Notes: generated from the letters alone by a model not told the origin. A stretch of 64,000 nt of DNA from Epiperipatus broadwayi (GCA_028023455.1 JAQFVV010006544.1:783434-847433); one strand, 5' to 3'; shown: positions 37,051 through 49,606, counted from the stretch's first letter. A program made the numbers and translations.

Positions 37051-38339
37051 GGGACCTATAAAGTATTTCTCTCATTCTTCCTATTCTGAACAAATTTGAA
37101 ACCCTAGCAGGATCTACAAAACATGTCTGTAAGTCATCCATTTGGAAGATATCTACAGGTCGCAATATACATTCATTCTTCACAGGTATACACTCATTTC
37201 TTTTCTTCAGAATTCCAATTAACTTATCCAAAACCTAATTGAGTCATCATCTAAATCACTGGGGATCATGAAAAATTTCAATACAAAAATAAAAGCCTTT
37301 TGCCCAAAATTGCTTTACCTTATAATAAAAGTTTCTTTTCTTAATGCTATTCTGGGTGGTATCCATGGATGCATATTAAGAATATGACCACAATAAAATT
37401 ACGTATCTGATCAACATTACATCTTCTATCAATTACAAGGGTTTGTTTCCCTATTTGTAAAGATGATCTGTCCTTAATAATTTATATCCTATATCAGAAC
37501 TAAGGTGTACATTGCAATCACAGATAATCCACTCCTCAAAGCCATTTCTCCACCTATAAAATTGCTTGCTCAACTTCCATATACAAGTCATTTCTTTTAT
37601 ACTGATCTTGCTATTGAGCATGCCAATCTGTTGGACAGTTATAACAGCAAATCTTTAGTTGGTGTTTATCTAAATATCTGAAAAAAAAATATCCTGACAG
37701 ATATCTATGGTAAACCCTCCCAATTGCCAAAACTTTGACCAGATTCCAAAATATGTGAGTTTCTCAATCATGGCTAAATTTTTTGCACAACTTATTATCC
37801 AGTACAATTTCTATAAAAAATCTTCCTCATTAACTATTTTAAATTAAATCTGGATCCTACATGTATCTTATGTAGTAGTCATCCAAAGAATATGATACAC
37901 ATTTTTGAAACATATTTCACAAGCAAATAATTAATCTAAAAGAACTAACTGCTTGAGAAAAATATCAAAAATTTTAATTCATACAATCCCATAGTAATTA
38001 TTGACACACTATTAAAACTATGTGTTCTTGCTCACTGTTCTGTAATTTTTGACAACAAAAACTATAACTTTCTGAAAAAAATAATAAGGACTGGCATAAT
38101 ATATTTTTACGTGCCCTAAAATATATACTCAGAAATACTATGAGAAAAATTTGGTAAAACAATATTTTTCTTAGTTGTTCATTATTTTAAAATGATATAA
38201 ATTATACTTTAAAATTAAATCATTGTATCTGCCTTCAGATATTAATCAAAATAAATATATTTTATAAGTCATGCATCTTATATCATATAAAACATAAAAA
38301 ATTATCACTGTATGAATATTAATACTTGTACATAATTTG

Positions 38340-38725
38340 TAATTAATGAAGTTTATTATATGTATATGTTGATATGAAGATTTTCATGGGTTGCACATAT
38401 AAAAGACGTATTTGTGGTTTGTTCATGTTAAAATTTTTTTTAACACGAATGAACCCACAATATATATATATATATATATAAGAAGTTTTACAATGCCACA
38501 TGAAATTTTATAAACTCTATGAACCTCAAGAGGTATTGAATCTTTAGACTTGGTTATGATGATACTAATTTCATATAAGTAGTATACATTATTTTTATAT
38601 TATAGCATTTTAATATATGTCTAATACTGTCTGTAGTGCATTTTATGTAAGAAATATATGAACTCACAAAGTATATTCTTTATATGTGCAACCTATGAAA
38701 ATCTTTGTGTCAATATATATATATA
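38340..38725. repeat. Inverted pair of a dispersed repeat with TA tracts
   Basis: GATTTTCATGGGTTGCACAT at about 38380 reappears inverted as ATGTGCAACCTATGAAAATC at about 38686. Each copy is linked to a GTGGGTTCATT or GTGAGTTCATA word, and TA tracts sit at 38461-38480 and 38714-38724. Another relative lies at 45087-45160. Confidence 0.6.
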
Positions 38726-38767
38726 ACATATTTATCCTCCATAAAAATGTATAAAAAATTACATTCT

Positions 38768-39080
38768 TATATACAATAGTAATAATAACAAGTCAGATGT
38801 CACATGACTTATATATAGCTTGCACTTACAAACATGTAAAATTAAGAGCGTGCTAATAGCTCTAAACAAGCTTTTTTTTTTATTTATGATAAATGATACT
38901 ACAAGAGAAGACATTCAAATCATTTTTATCTTGGATTGTCCCCATCCCCAGACCGGTTTCGACCTATGGGTCTCTTCAGTGAGGAGTTGGGACATTAGAT
39001 TTAAAAAACCAACTCAAGCAAAGCATTTATCTAAAAGTTAATTGTTAGAAGAAGATCTGAAACTTTTAGACATCTACATT
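38768..39080 (-). repeat. Solo copy of hammerhead repeat family A
   Basis: About 300 bp matches the 420-424 bp unit of the array at 57199-60388, from the AACAAGTCAGATGTCACATG box to TTTTAGACATCTACAT, in the orientation of the plus copies. It then passes abruptly into family E. The 73-codon frame across it (and across the array units) is a shadow of the conserved repeat. Confidence 0.9.
38945..38985 (-). ncRNA. Hammerhead ribozyme (family A solo copy)
   Basis: On the minus strand: UCCUCA for stem I, CUGAAGA, stem II GACC/GGUC with loop CAUA, GAA, palindromic ACCGGU as stem III, C as the cut-site nucleotide, then UGGGGA pairing with UCCUCA (five Watson-Crick pairs and one G-U). All conserved core bases are present. 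Confidence 0.85.
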
Positions 39081-39081
39081 G

Positions 39082-39112
39082 CACAAAACATGTTTCTGTC
39101 AATTAAATCTGA
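39082..39112 (-). ncRNA. Hammerhead relic (family E, first)
   Basis: The minus strand reads AUGAUAUCAGAUUUAAUUGA (damaged CUGANGA plus stem II), then CA, GAA and the palindrome ACAUGU followed by U. Stem III and the GAA strand are intact. The CUGANGA strand is mutated, so it is probably inactive. Confidence 0.5.
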
Positions 39113-39482
39113 TATCATTATTTGTTGAGGATACCAATTGAGATCACATCAAACATATCAAGTCAGTATTCGTTTAAACAAAATTACAATATTCAATTTG
39201 ATATTAGAGTTGGAATATAAATTTTAATAATAGTTTAATTAAAGTTCTCTTTGTATTGGCTTGATGTCAAGTGACAAGGTGGAGCTTATAATCCAATTCA
39301 CTTTTTTTTTAAAATCGTGCTCTAAATAAGTCATTATATACATATATATTAATTAATTAAATGCCACTTAAATATGCAATACATTAACACTCTTTTATTT
39401 ATGCCCTCTGTAGTAATTTATAAAAATTTACAGTTTTATATATAGCATTGTTTGACAAAAAATCAAATAATCTCTTACAGGC

Positions 39483-39517
39483 CCTTTATTTCTGTCAGTA
39501 AAATCTGACGTCATCAG
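39483..39517 (-). ncRNA. Hammerhead relic (family E, second)
   Basis: The minus strand has CUGAUGA intact, stem II GUCAG/CUGAC with loop AUUUUA and a C-A mismatch at its base, then GAAA. Stem III and the UH cut site are lost. It complements the first relic: between them a full core can be inferred. Confidence 0.5.
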
Positions 39518-39520
39518 CTG

Positions 39521-42500
39521 CATGCAAAACAATTAAATTCACATTAAATGTAGCAACTCAATTTCTATTGAAATGGAATATTTATATGTGCATGTGTGTA
39601 AAAAGAGAGCTTTGGTCATTTCTAGAAATTTATACTGAAACTTTTTTATCAGTAAGATTATATATAGTCTTGTGCAATTTATGAATAAGAATGATAGATT
39701 CATTGGTTTCAGGATTGATTTTCAAGTAAGATAAAAAAATCTCAGTTCAGTCAGTTAAATTTAAAGATACTTTCTATTAGAGATATATCGTGAACTCCCA
39801 AGTAATTAACTATATGATGGTATATTGAATTCATACGGTTATTAGTAGGTGGCTCTGTCAACAAAAACAACCTGCAACTTTAGACTTTTATATTAAAAAA
39901 AAAATTCATCGCAAAAACACAAATCTAATATATGCTAATATCCATTAATGTTATTGGACATATTAATAGTTAACATGCATTGTATTATGCATGTATTAAC
40001 ACATAAAGCACCCACACATACACACATTAATGAACATTTTGCTTATATATATATATTGACTCATAATTAGAGTCCAACAGTCAATAAGCTTTTTATTATT
40101 ATTAATAAGCATTATTATTTATTCTTTTGAACAAATTATTTAAGAAAATTAAGCATTTTACATCACTAAGATATTTAAATAAATAGATATGACAAGTACC
40201 CATTCTTAGCAGATTTTCTACTAGACAGTCAAAAAATTGTGTTAACATTTAATTACAATTTTCTCAACCCTTTCTATCATGTCTCTTTTTTTTTTTGCAA
40301 CACCTGCAAATCTTTTAAATATATATATATTTAATAAATTTTCAATTATTTTATGCAGTTAGATATGTAGTTCATTAAAATTTCTTTTATTTATAAATAT
40401 TTTTTAATAAAAAACAAAATGAAATGTTATTTTAAATAACGTCATATTGCGTTTTATAAATATTTCAGACAGATTCTCTATTCTTCATAAATACAGCTGT
40501 AATAAAATTTATTACCAAAACATTACTTTCTAACTAAGAAATATGCATTATTTACTTTTTATTTGTATTTTATTATATTTGAAATTTGTTAAACTATATC
40601 TAATTTTTAAAAAATGGCAATATTTTTTTTTTAAAAAAGAACATCTAACACGTGGTTTGAGTTAAATTTTCTATTAGTGTGCTGGTAGGAAATTACACAA
40701 ATTAGTTGCAAATACTGTAGAAAAAAAATTCTTGAAAATTATTTTTAAAAGTTAAACAAAAATCATTTATCATCTAATTAAAAAATTTATTAGTAACTAA
40801 TTGAAAATCAGGTGATGTTTTTTTTTTTCAAAATAATTTTATGATTTTGCAACTACAGTAAAGACATAGACTAAGCTGGTTTATTTATTATTTTCAATAT
40901 CTTTACCCCCTACGCCTATTTTTGTGATAAAAAAGTCTCTATAGCTTTCATTTTTTTTACCTTTATATTTTTCCCATTTTCTGTACAATTTATCCTGATT
41001 CTCTTTCAAAATTCTGAAGGCATTTAAACGCAAAAATACATTACACCTGCAATCCTACTTTTTATACAATTTATCTTTCTCTCTTTCTCGTGTTATCCAA
41101 ATCCTGTTCTAATTACAGAAATCTGTATAATCTGCAATTAAATATTTTTTTCTAACATCAACATTATTTTACTTTTTAGAAAAAATGTTAAAACGTAGTT
41201 CCTCTTAGTTTCCACAAAATATTCACTTTTGAAATATCTTGTTAATAATTAATTATAGTAGCATAATTGCTTCATCTTTTGAAAATTAATGTTAAAGAAA
41301 TGGCATAATTGTTGAATTACTTATTTTATAATAATCATATATCGTTTATGAAATGCTGTATTCTTAAAAATAATGTTTTGATGTAGATTGACCCTATGTT
41401 GTGTCTGCATTTACTCTTGTTGCAAATAATAATTTTAAATTAAACAATTTTAACACGGAAAAAAATAAATATTTATTTTTCTGAAAATGTCATTTTTTAA
41501 TTAACATTTTATGTGTGCAAGTGGATTATTAATTCAGTAATAATAATATATATTTTAAATGTTAAAACTTTTACTGCCAATATCTTTGTTAATAAGTGTA
41601 AAACTCCAAGATTGAAAACCCGAATGAATTCTTAACATTATTTTTTATTGAAAAAAAATAAATAAATTTGAAAATAGCATGGAGCCAAGTTTGAGTCATA
41701 ATATTCTTTTTATACTATTTCTATTTAAAAAAATTATTTTAACTTATTTTCAAGTGGAAACCATTCAAAAACTCACACTAATGCCCATACATGTATTATC
41801 AGTATATTTATATATTTCAATGGTAAAATATTTTATTGCATCTATTGATATTTTGCTAGAAAAAATGGAAAAATAATTTAAATATGTTACATTTTTAAAT
41901 TAACAATTTGTAAATATTTACATTACAATTTGAATGCATAATTACAAGTGATCACAGAAGTAGATTTTTCAAAAAATAATCAGAAAAATTTGCATCTTAA
42001 AGCAAATTTCAGATTGAAAATAAAATATTAAAATAATTTTGATGAAAGCTTCATTTGAAAGGTTATGTTTGCAGCAAACATTAAACCAATTTTTTTTAAA
42101 GGCAAAGAAAGAATGAAAATTATATAAAAAAATATAATAAAAATGAATAATGGTAATCAGATGCTAAGTAGTCATAGAAGCTTGATAGTTTTTCCACCAG
42201 AAGTAAAAATTACATCATATTACAATCATGTTTTTACAATTTACAGTCAGCACATTGAACCTCATCATATCAATTCAAACTAATTTGTCCTTTACTCTCT
42301 AATTAAAAATAATTGAATATCTATTTACCAATCATTATTGGAGGAAATGTTGGTAGCCCACTATCTGAAAACAATTCAAAGTTTATTGACCAGATTAGAA
42401 TCCAAGGTTGTGGCAAATCAAGTATTTGTGCTATGATATAGTTATTATTTTGATACTACTGTCACAATATTAAACATTTATTCATTAAATTCAAATTTGT

Positions 42501-42584
42501 GCTTTAAATAAATAGAAATCCTCATAAATAATATATTGTAATGTTTCAAACTGACTGTAGATAGAATCATTCACATTACAAGTC
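39521..42584. other. AT-rich non-coding stretch
   Basis: No gene or named element is visible. Confidence 0.55.
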
Positions 42585-42915
42585 TACCTTGCAAGTTGTG
42601 TAAGTTAGGCATATAGAAAATATTAGGCAAAGGATATAAATAATGAAATTGTGAAGGAATAAATATAAACAAAGTGATTGTACAGAAAGTGAGTTCTTGG
42701 TTTTTATTATGGGTTTTGGAAAAGATGAGGGGATTTAGATAAAAAGGCAATGGAGTTGACAATGATTATATTGTGGAAATGGGATGGAGCAGGATAGAAA
42801 AGAATATGGGAAAAACTTAGAGCAGGAAAGGTAAAGTGGCTAACATATTTCTCTTCACATAGTGACTGAGAGATTCCTGACTCTGAATAAGGAGAAGTCA
42901 CAGTGCATTACATCA
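42585..42915. repeat. Dispersed repeat fragments
   Basis: TTGCAAGTTGTGTAAGTTAGGCAT and an AGAAAATATT block (42589-42628) match about 150-182 near the LINE remnant at the window start. AGAGATTCCTGACTC (42869-42883) matches about 14330. These may be pieces of one LINE 3' region, but the link is not proven. Confidence 0.4.
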
Positions 42916-45059
42916 CGTTACCTTGTCACTAAAATATTAAAGAAAGCTTAATAAAATTAATATAAACTGATTTGTAAATTTAATAGATTGTAGTACATGT
43001 GTATGTGTGTTAAATATATATCAGTAGAATTAAGTCATTTCAATTTAGAAAAGAAATTGGTTCATAAGTTTAATACATCTACAAAATAGTCTGATATCCT
43101 AATACATATTGCATATGCTGTATATTAAAATGAAATAGTAGTAATTGGAATGGTTTATTTTGATGTGCATGTGTTTGTGCATTTGTCATATGTGTATTAT
43201 AAATAATTAAAATAATAAAATTATGTCATTTGTAGTAAAGGGAAGAAAGAGAAAATAGTTAATTTGTTTAAGTTTATTTCATATGCAAATGATTGTATAG
43301 TTTAATAAAAGATATACCATATTTTATGACCTTTCACATCTGCCTTCTGGAAACACCTTATAGTAAATTTGATGGTAAAACCAGATATTTTATTGAAAAT
43401 GATATAGGGGCAAAATTAAATAGGTTAGGGAAAGAATTTTGAAGATCAGTCATAACCTTTTTCTTTCACTTTCTTTCCATTTTCCATAAAACCAAGTTAT
43501 ATATTCTATAATAATTTGGAATACAACTATTACTAAAAATATGAATATAAAAGAAACTATATAATTAAAATATTGCATTCAAATGTGGGATAAAGATGTT
43601 TTGGAAAACATTCCAATATAAGTTAATCCAGAATTAATTAATTCTTCCTATTTCATAAATATATTTAATTGTTTTTTCTAAAAAAATAACAATTTAGTAC
43701 AGTAAACATGTTACTGAAGAAGAAATAAGTATCATTAAAAGCTAAAAGCTTGGGATCATGGGATAGGATGTCCTTACGTTAAAGCAAAAGTATAAATAGA
43801 TTTGCTGAACAACCGTAGATTTTTATTGTAAATCAGAGAAGACAGAAATCCAGACTGATTCCAGAAAGAGAGGAGAAAATTCTGGCAGAGAAGTGATCAT
43901 TACTAGAAAGAAAGCAGAAAATAGGAAGGACTATATAACCATCTTTAAAATAAGTTTAATGTGGTAGATGTTGTTGCTTTATCTCTAGTAAAAAAGGGAG
44001 TCTATTAATTAAAATACCTTTTCTATGTATTCCTGTGATAGAATAGCTTTACATAACTGATTAACATTAGCTGTTTAAAAGTATTTTCAAGTACTAAATC
44101 TAATGCAGCAATTATAACAATATTTGCTATTAGAAAAGTATTTGCTATGTTTAGCTAGACACCCAGAGGCATCCCTGTTCATCATATGTATTTTTATCCA
44201 TATATTATCATTGATCATGCATAGGATACAACTTTATCAGCTTACAAAAATAGCCATGTCTCAATGTTATCTGTTTACAAGAAGAATCCCATGCCATAAA
44301 AAAAAGTCTGTCATAAGAGCTATCATGCACTTGCCTATAGTGAGACTCATTTCCTTTGTTTATAGTCATTGGTGCCTATGAAGGTTAACTGAAATAAAGA
44401 AAGACTAAATTTATACATATTGTTATTTAAAATGTGATCAACAGTTAGGATCATAAGATTAAAATATAAACAAAACCATGGTAAAAAATTTCTTTTATTG
44501 ATAACATTTTTTTTTATGTATTTGATAATGCCTTGGAATTATTATTAGTATAGGTTTGAATATATTTATTTATAATTACATTAAATTTTTTATTTATATT
44601 TGTTAATTTTAAATATTTAAGTTGTTTTTTGTATATATCAATTTGATTCCATTATTATAATGAGATGTATATGGACATTTAAGGTATTTAACAAACATAT
44701 AATCAAAAACTTTTAATTTTATGATTATTATGAATAAATTACATTATTTTGTTATTAAATATAGTTATTTTGCTGTTTGAACTTATTCCAAACCTATACA
44801 ATTGATATACCATAGTATAATCCCATGCTCATTGGAATTACGATAGTCATAAATAATTTATTCAGAAGTATTTTTTTTATTAAGAAAGTGATGCCTAATG
44901 GTAATTTAGACTGAATCTTAAAAAAAAAACAACTTCTAGAATAATATGGCTAAATTTAACTTTCTGAATACTAAGGACAGTTCAAACATTATCACCACAA
45001 TGTTTGTTGTTCTTATAATTTGTATTACAAGTATTATAATATTAAAATAATCATTACAA
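42916..45059. other. AT-rich non-coding stretch
   Basis: The 85-codon frame at 44124-44381 shows no recognisable domain. Nothing else can be supported. Confidence 0.5.
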
Positions 45060-45160
45060 TATATATACATATATATATATTGTTATTGTGAGTTCATCCA
45101 TGTATGATTTTGATTATGAATATACCTACATTCTGTGAAAATCTTAATATCAACATATAT
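45060..45160. repeat. TA tract with dispersed repeat
   Basis: A short TA tract is followed by GTGAGTTCATCCATGTATGA, TTTTGATTATGAATAT and GTGAAAATCTTAATATCAAC. The first two match 32719-32760, and the last matches inverted words at 38366-38385. Confidence 0.6.
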
Positions 45161-45369
45161 TATTCTACATATACCATAATTAGTTGAGCTATTATTTAAT
45201 TTATTTTCTGCACAAAACTTTTTTTTCTAAATATTCAATACCATGTCTAATTATAGTTCTCTAATGTGTTCTATTTTTCTTCATATCTTCCTAATAAAAA
45301 CAATCAACTTTACACTTCTTTGATATAATTTTGAAATAATTTTTATATTTAAGCAGGGTGTATTTCTTT

Positions 45370-46943
45370 CATGAAATTTATAATCAAGTTCATTATAAAA
45401 TATCCTTTTAGAAAGTCATGTATTGTTCATTTGTTTCACATGAAAAAGATGACAATATTAGAATCTTTCGAATAACATGCAGCAAGTTAAATAACATATT
45501 GATTTTACAATCTTGACATTGTATTTTCAGAATTTTATTATGCATTTTGAAAATATTTTTTCTAATACCTTTACATTGCAATGATAAGGTGTCCACATTT
45601 CACAACCATACAAAAATTAGGAAAAATAACTTCTATATATATATAAATAATTTAGTTTCAGTAGTTATTTCACTGTAATGATAGAATATATCTTTTAATT
45701 TATTAAACCTAAACATTTTTCTACTTATAAAACTACCAAAATATTTAAATTGAGAAAAGCTAAATGTTGGTGAAGATTTTTTCCCATAATTTCCTGATAA
45801 AGGAATTGATTTTTTTAAAAATATTAATTCATAAATAAAAATCTTTATATGTTAAATTCAAAACAGTAAGTGCATTATATAAATATTTTTTTGAACAAAA
45901 ATAGCAGAATAAGCCATATACTGTAAATCTAGAATAGAAAAAGATGAAGTTATTGCTTTTATTTTTATTCAAATTAAAAAATTTCACCATCAGAATCTGA
46001 ATTTCATAATGGTTACTGATCCATATATAAACAATTTTTGTTTAATATCACTTTTAATTCCACAAGTTTTAGATTTTTAATCTGCATTAATAATTCTTCC
46101 ACTCATTTCATCTAGTAAAAGCTGTGTAATGTGAATAAACTTTGGCGAACAATCAGCTAATTTTAAATACTCATTATAGATCTGTTAAATTAATTGAAAC
46201 AAATGCCTTAAAAACAATACATAAATTACTGTTTGATTTCTGACACTTTTTTACATTTGCCTGGCAAAAAACCATGTCTATAGTGCTCTTGGTTCTCTAA
46301 AACCATATTGAGTCTTGGGTAATCAATTATCTATAATTGGAAGTAATCTATTCAACAAAACCTTTGAAAATAATTTTGCTATAGTGAATAATAAAGATAT
46401 TCTATGATAATTAAAACAATCTTGTTTATTTCCTTTATTTTCTAAAATTGAAAGAATAGAAGCAACCTTAAGATCATGTACCACAATTTCATGGTTTTAT
46501 ATATCTTTTTAAAGATCCAATATTTTTAAAGCTAATATATTCCCACCATTATTTAAAATCTTTCCAAATATTTCATCAGAATCTGTGGTTCTTTCATTTT
46601 TAAGATTACAAAAAAACCATTGTCCAAATCAAAAAAAAAAAGTTACCTTAATTTTTGTATCGTTTTTCAAATAATAATCAAATATTTTTGTATCATTATT
46701 CAAATGATGATCAAAATATTCTTTCCACAAATTCAAAATATCATTGTCTTTATTTAAAAATGAACTAATTCTGATATTTATTAGGATTGTGATGCTGTTT
46801 TTCAAGTTTGTATGTTACTTTCAGTATATCAAAAAATATTTAAAGTGACAACAATCAATAAATATCTGAAACTTTATTGCAGTTTTAATCCATCAACAAT
46901 TTTTAAGCTTTCATGAAACCTTTGCCATAAATCATTATGCTTA
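45370..46943 (-). pseudogene. LINE pseudogene, minus strand (RT and C-terminal part)
   Basis: On the minus strand, from high to low coordinates, there are WKEYFDHHLNND (near 46740), ENKGNKQDCFNYHRISLLF (46385-46440), LFSKVLLNRLLPIIDN, LPKTQYGFREPRAL (about 46290-46330), YGCEMWTPYHCN (45581-45610) and LSKRIFYNELDYKF (45380-45420). These match the LINE order GGK..., NYRGISLL, LLNRL, QCGFR, LYGCEtWt and RlPK.lFYGEL. Stops and frameshifts are frequent, and the catalytic motif A-C segment is not clearly readable. Family B repeats interrupt it at 46944-47736. Confidence 0.8.
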
Positions 46944-46994
46944 TTATATATAGAGCTCACAAAACAAGCTCTTAACAAGCTTTGAGAATATCCT

Positions 46995-47037
46995 CAACCC
47001 CAGACCAGTTTCTGCATCTAGTGTCATCAGTGAGGTG
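46995..47037 (-). ncRNA. Hammerhead relic (family B copy 1)
   Basis: The minus strand reads CCUCA, CUGAUGA, stem II CAC/GCA with loop UAGAU (one mismatch), GAA, ACUGGU, C, UGGGG. The catalytic core bases are all present, but the stem II base pair next to the core is a C-A mismatch (U-A in copy 3). It may retain weak activity. Confidence 0.65.
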
Positions 47038-47384
47038 CCAGGATATTCATTAGGTTAAAAATACTGAGACAAGCCCAGCACTTTATCTAATGTATAATTA
47101 TTGAGAAGAAAATCTGAAATTTTCAGACATCCATATGTCTAAAAATCCATCTATCTAACTCAAATAGCCACATGGGACTGAACTAAGTTAGAATACACCA
47201 CATATTAATAGATTTAGCAATATAAAATCGCCAAAGCCTTAATAGCAAAAAATAAAATAAAAAGAAAAATCAAGTCAGATGTCACATGACCTAATTTTAA
47301 TAAAGCTCATATTTACAAATGTTATATATAGAGCTTGCAAAACAAGCTCTTAACAAGCTTTGAGAATATCCTCAACCCCAGACC

Positions 47385-47414
47385 AGTTTATGCATTTAGC
47401 ATTATCAGTGAAGT
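47385..47414 (-). ncRNA. Hammerhead relic (family B copy 2)
   Basis: The minus strand has CUGAUAA (conserved G8 changed) and UAA in place of GAA (conserved G12 changed), with stem II UGC/GCA and ACUGGU kept. It is predicted to be inactive. Confidence 0.65.
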
Positions 47415-47582
47415 GCCAGGATATTCACTAGATTAAAAATACTTAGACAAGCTCAGCACTTTATCTAATGTATAACTATTGAGAAGAAAATCTGAAATTT
47501 TCAGGCATCCATATGTCTAAAAATCCAGCTAGATAAAGTGCTGGGCTTATCCTAGTATTTTTAATCTAATGAATATCCTGGC

Positions 47583-47626
47583 ATCTCACTGATGATGCTA
47601 GATGCAAAAACTGGTCTGGTGTTGAG
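47583..47626 (+). ncRNA. Hammerhead relic (family B copy 3)
   Basis: CTGATGA (47589-47595), stem II UGC/GCA with loop UAGAU, AAA in place of GAA (47607-47609), ACTGGT and C47616. Loss of G12, the general base, predicts inactivity. Confidence 0.7.
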
Positions 47627-47749
47627 GATATTCTCAAAGCTTGTTAAGAGCTTGTTTTGTGAGCTCTATATATAACATTTGTAAATACGAGCTTTATTAA
47701 AATTTGGTCATGTGACATCTGACTTGATTTTTTTTTATCATTATGCTTA

Positions 47750-48440
47750 CTATGGAACTCCATATTTAATTTATTATTCAGTCAAGCAGACAATTTCATA
47801 TATTTACTTTTAATCAATTAGTAATAGTAAGATCAGTTTTTTTCAAAAAGTCATGATTCTTTTTTAAAAAAGTTTTTTTTAAAAAGTCATTATTCTTTTT
47901 TTTATTGAAAATTCTTTCTATAATATATTCCTTCAGAGAATTTTATGCCTCTTTAACATGATAATTGTGAACATCTATATTAGCAATTTTAGTTGTTAAA
48001 ATTTTAACTTAAAATATATATAATTTTTTCCTGTAAATATGATTCGAATAGGGACTATCTTTTTAATGCAACTATACTAATTTATGATTTATGCAACAAT
48101 TTGTATTTGTTAAGCACTCAAGTAATATTCTTTTTTAGTTAATGTAATATATAAAATACTATTGGTTTGCGCATTCCTTATAGCGATTTTTTTGTCTAAA
48201 CCAAAATATTTATGATAATCAATACGAGTATGTGTAAATATTCAATAATAGCAGATTATTTGAGTTTACAGTACTAATATTATTTACAACTTTTAGCTTA
48301 ATGTCACCCAAAAAAAGAGTTTTCAGTGGTATTGGTGTAATAATGCTATATGGTATGGGATAAAAACTTTCTCTGAATTATCTAAATCTACTATTGGAGT
48401 ATAAGGAGTAATAAATTGAGAACAGGTATAATTGTGCAAG
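47750..48440 (-). pseudogene. Possible upstream continuation of the minus-strand LINE
   Basis: Beyond the family B insertion the minus strand continues with LINE-like spacing. Near 48295-48325 it reads TLFLGDIKLKVV, which could be a decayed endonuclease GDFN block, and upstream there is a HIALLH-like stretch. The evidence is weak and no catalytic set is complete. Confidence 0.35.
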
Positions 48441-49555
48441 GCAAGTTTTATTACTATTAAAGTTTAATTAATATACTGAGAAATTTCAAGAGTAGACGAT
48501 ACTAAACTAGATATCCATTTGTTTATCTGTCTTCTCTCATGTATTGATATAGATGTCGCTGTATGTACTTTAAATCATGGTATTCTGGAGACATACTGAA
48601 AAGGGCAAAAAACCTAATTTGCTGAAAAAGACTTTTCTATGATAATTTTATAATTTGTAATCTTTGTTGCGTGTATATATGTATTTTTAAACATATTATT
48701 GACTATTGCAAACTAGACATATATTCTCCTTTCACTGGTTGATCTGCTTTTGCAATAAAAAAAAATTCTAGTTATATACTTGTTCTACTAAATTTCCTAT
48801 ATATGTTTGTGTGTGTTCATATAACTTATATTTGCATTTCCAATTATTCCACTTTCTCACATTAAAAGTTTTCCAATTTTAAGTTTCTTTGGTAAATAAT
48901 TTCTGTAAAAGTTGAAGTTTTTGTCTGTACATAAAAAATTCTCTGAATAGATAATTCTTCATAATAAATAAGTTGCTGTCTTTTAAATTTATTGATTTTC
49001 AATATAGATAAAAAGATAAATAACCTTTTTTAAAACAAATAGCACACTCAGTGGAAAATCTTCTGTAACAGTTAAGAAAATGGCAGAACCTACAGCTTTA
49101 AACAATTGCAATTTTCTGTTCTTTTTTTTTTGAGAAGTGATTTTTCATTCTTGTTTCACAGATTAATTGATAATATGTAGATACATTTGCCAATTAATAT
49201 TTTATGGTAACTGAAGTTAATCATCAACCAATTAACTGAGAGAAAAATGATAAGCCTCTTGAAAAAAAATTCACTTAGCCCAAGTTCGAATCCTTGTTAA
49301 TGCAGTATAATGTACAAAGGTATTGATTCAAATCTAGATATTTTAAAAGTTATTACTTGTCTTATAATGCTTAGCTATGAAAATAAAAATAGAATTACTG
49401 ATACTATAAACCATGTTTATACAAGATTTCATAAAAACCATCAATTATCTCTGAGAAATTAAAAAAAAAACACCTAGTTTACTCAATAGGTTGAGTTTTA
49501 AAACTGCACAATAAAGATTATTAAGGCAAAATTATAAATTAAAAAGTGATGATAG

Positions 49556-49606
<51 letters not shown>

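Larger units (their letters stand above)
33450..38300 (+). pseudogene. LINE (non-LTR retrotransposon) pseudogene, plus strand
   Basis: Remnants occur in the order expected for a two-ORF LINE. A gag-like ORF1 (33693-34857) ends in zinc knuckles, then an endonuclease (35085-35740), a reverse transcriptase (36540-37050), a possible RNase H segment (near 37595) and a C-terminal Cys-rich motif (37862-37915, CILC...H). Many stops and frameshifts break every domain. An A-rich run before it (33459-33471) and the loss of clear boundaries leave the ends approximate. Confidence 0.85.
39081..39520 (-). repeat. Family E unit flanked by two hammerhead relics
   Basis: Two damaged hammerhead cores in the same orientation lie about 400 bp apart (39082-39112 and 39483-39517). 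That spacing is one unit length of the other families, so this looks like one retrozyme unit bounded by two ribozymes. It has no open frame and its interior is unlike family A. Confidence 0.55.
46944..47736. mobile_element. Family B hammerhead repeat cluster with target duplication
   Basis: Two plus-oriented copies (from 46950 and from 47325) and one inverted copy (47527-47700) make a 793-bp block. It is flanked by the exact 13-bp duplication ATCATTATGCTTA (46931-46943 and 47737-47749), showing it inserted as one unit into the minus-strand LINE. An A/T run lies at its right end. Unit order and internal words (CAAGTCAGATGTCACATGAC, TTTATCTAA, CTGAAATTTTCAGACATC) parallel family A. Confidence 0.85.

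Noticed and set aside
49275-49300. SINE at the AGTTCGAATCC word
   Set aside because: A perfect B-box word alone, with no A box at the right distance and no matching copy in the window, is not enough.
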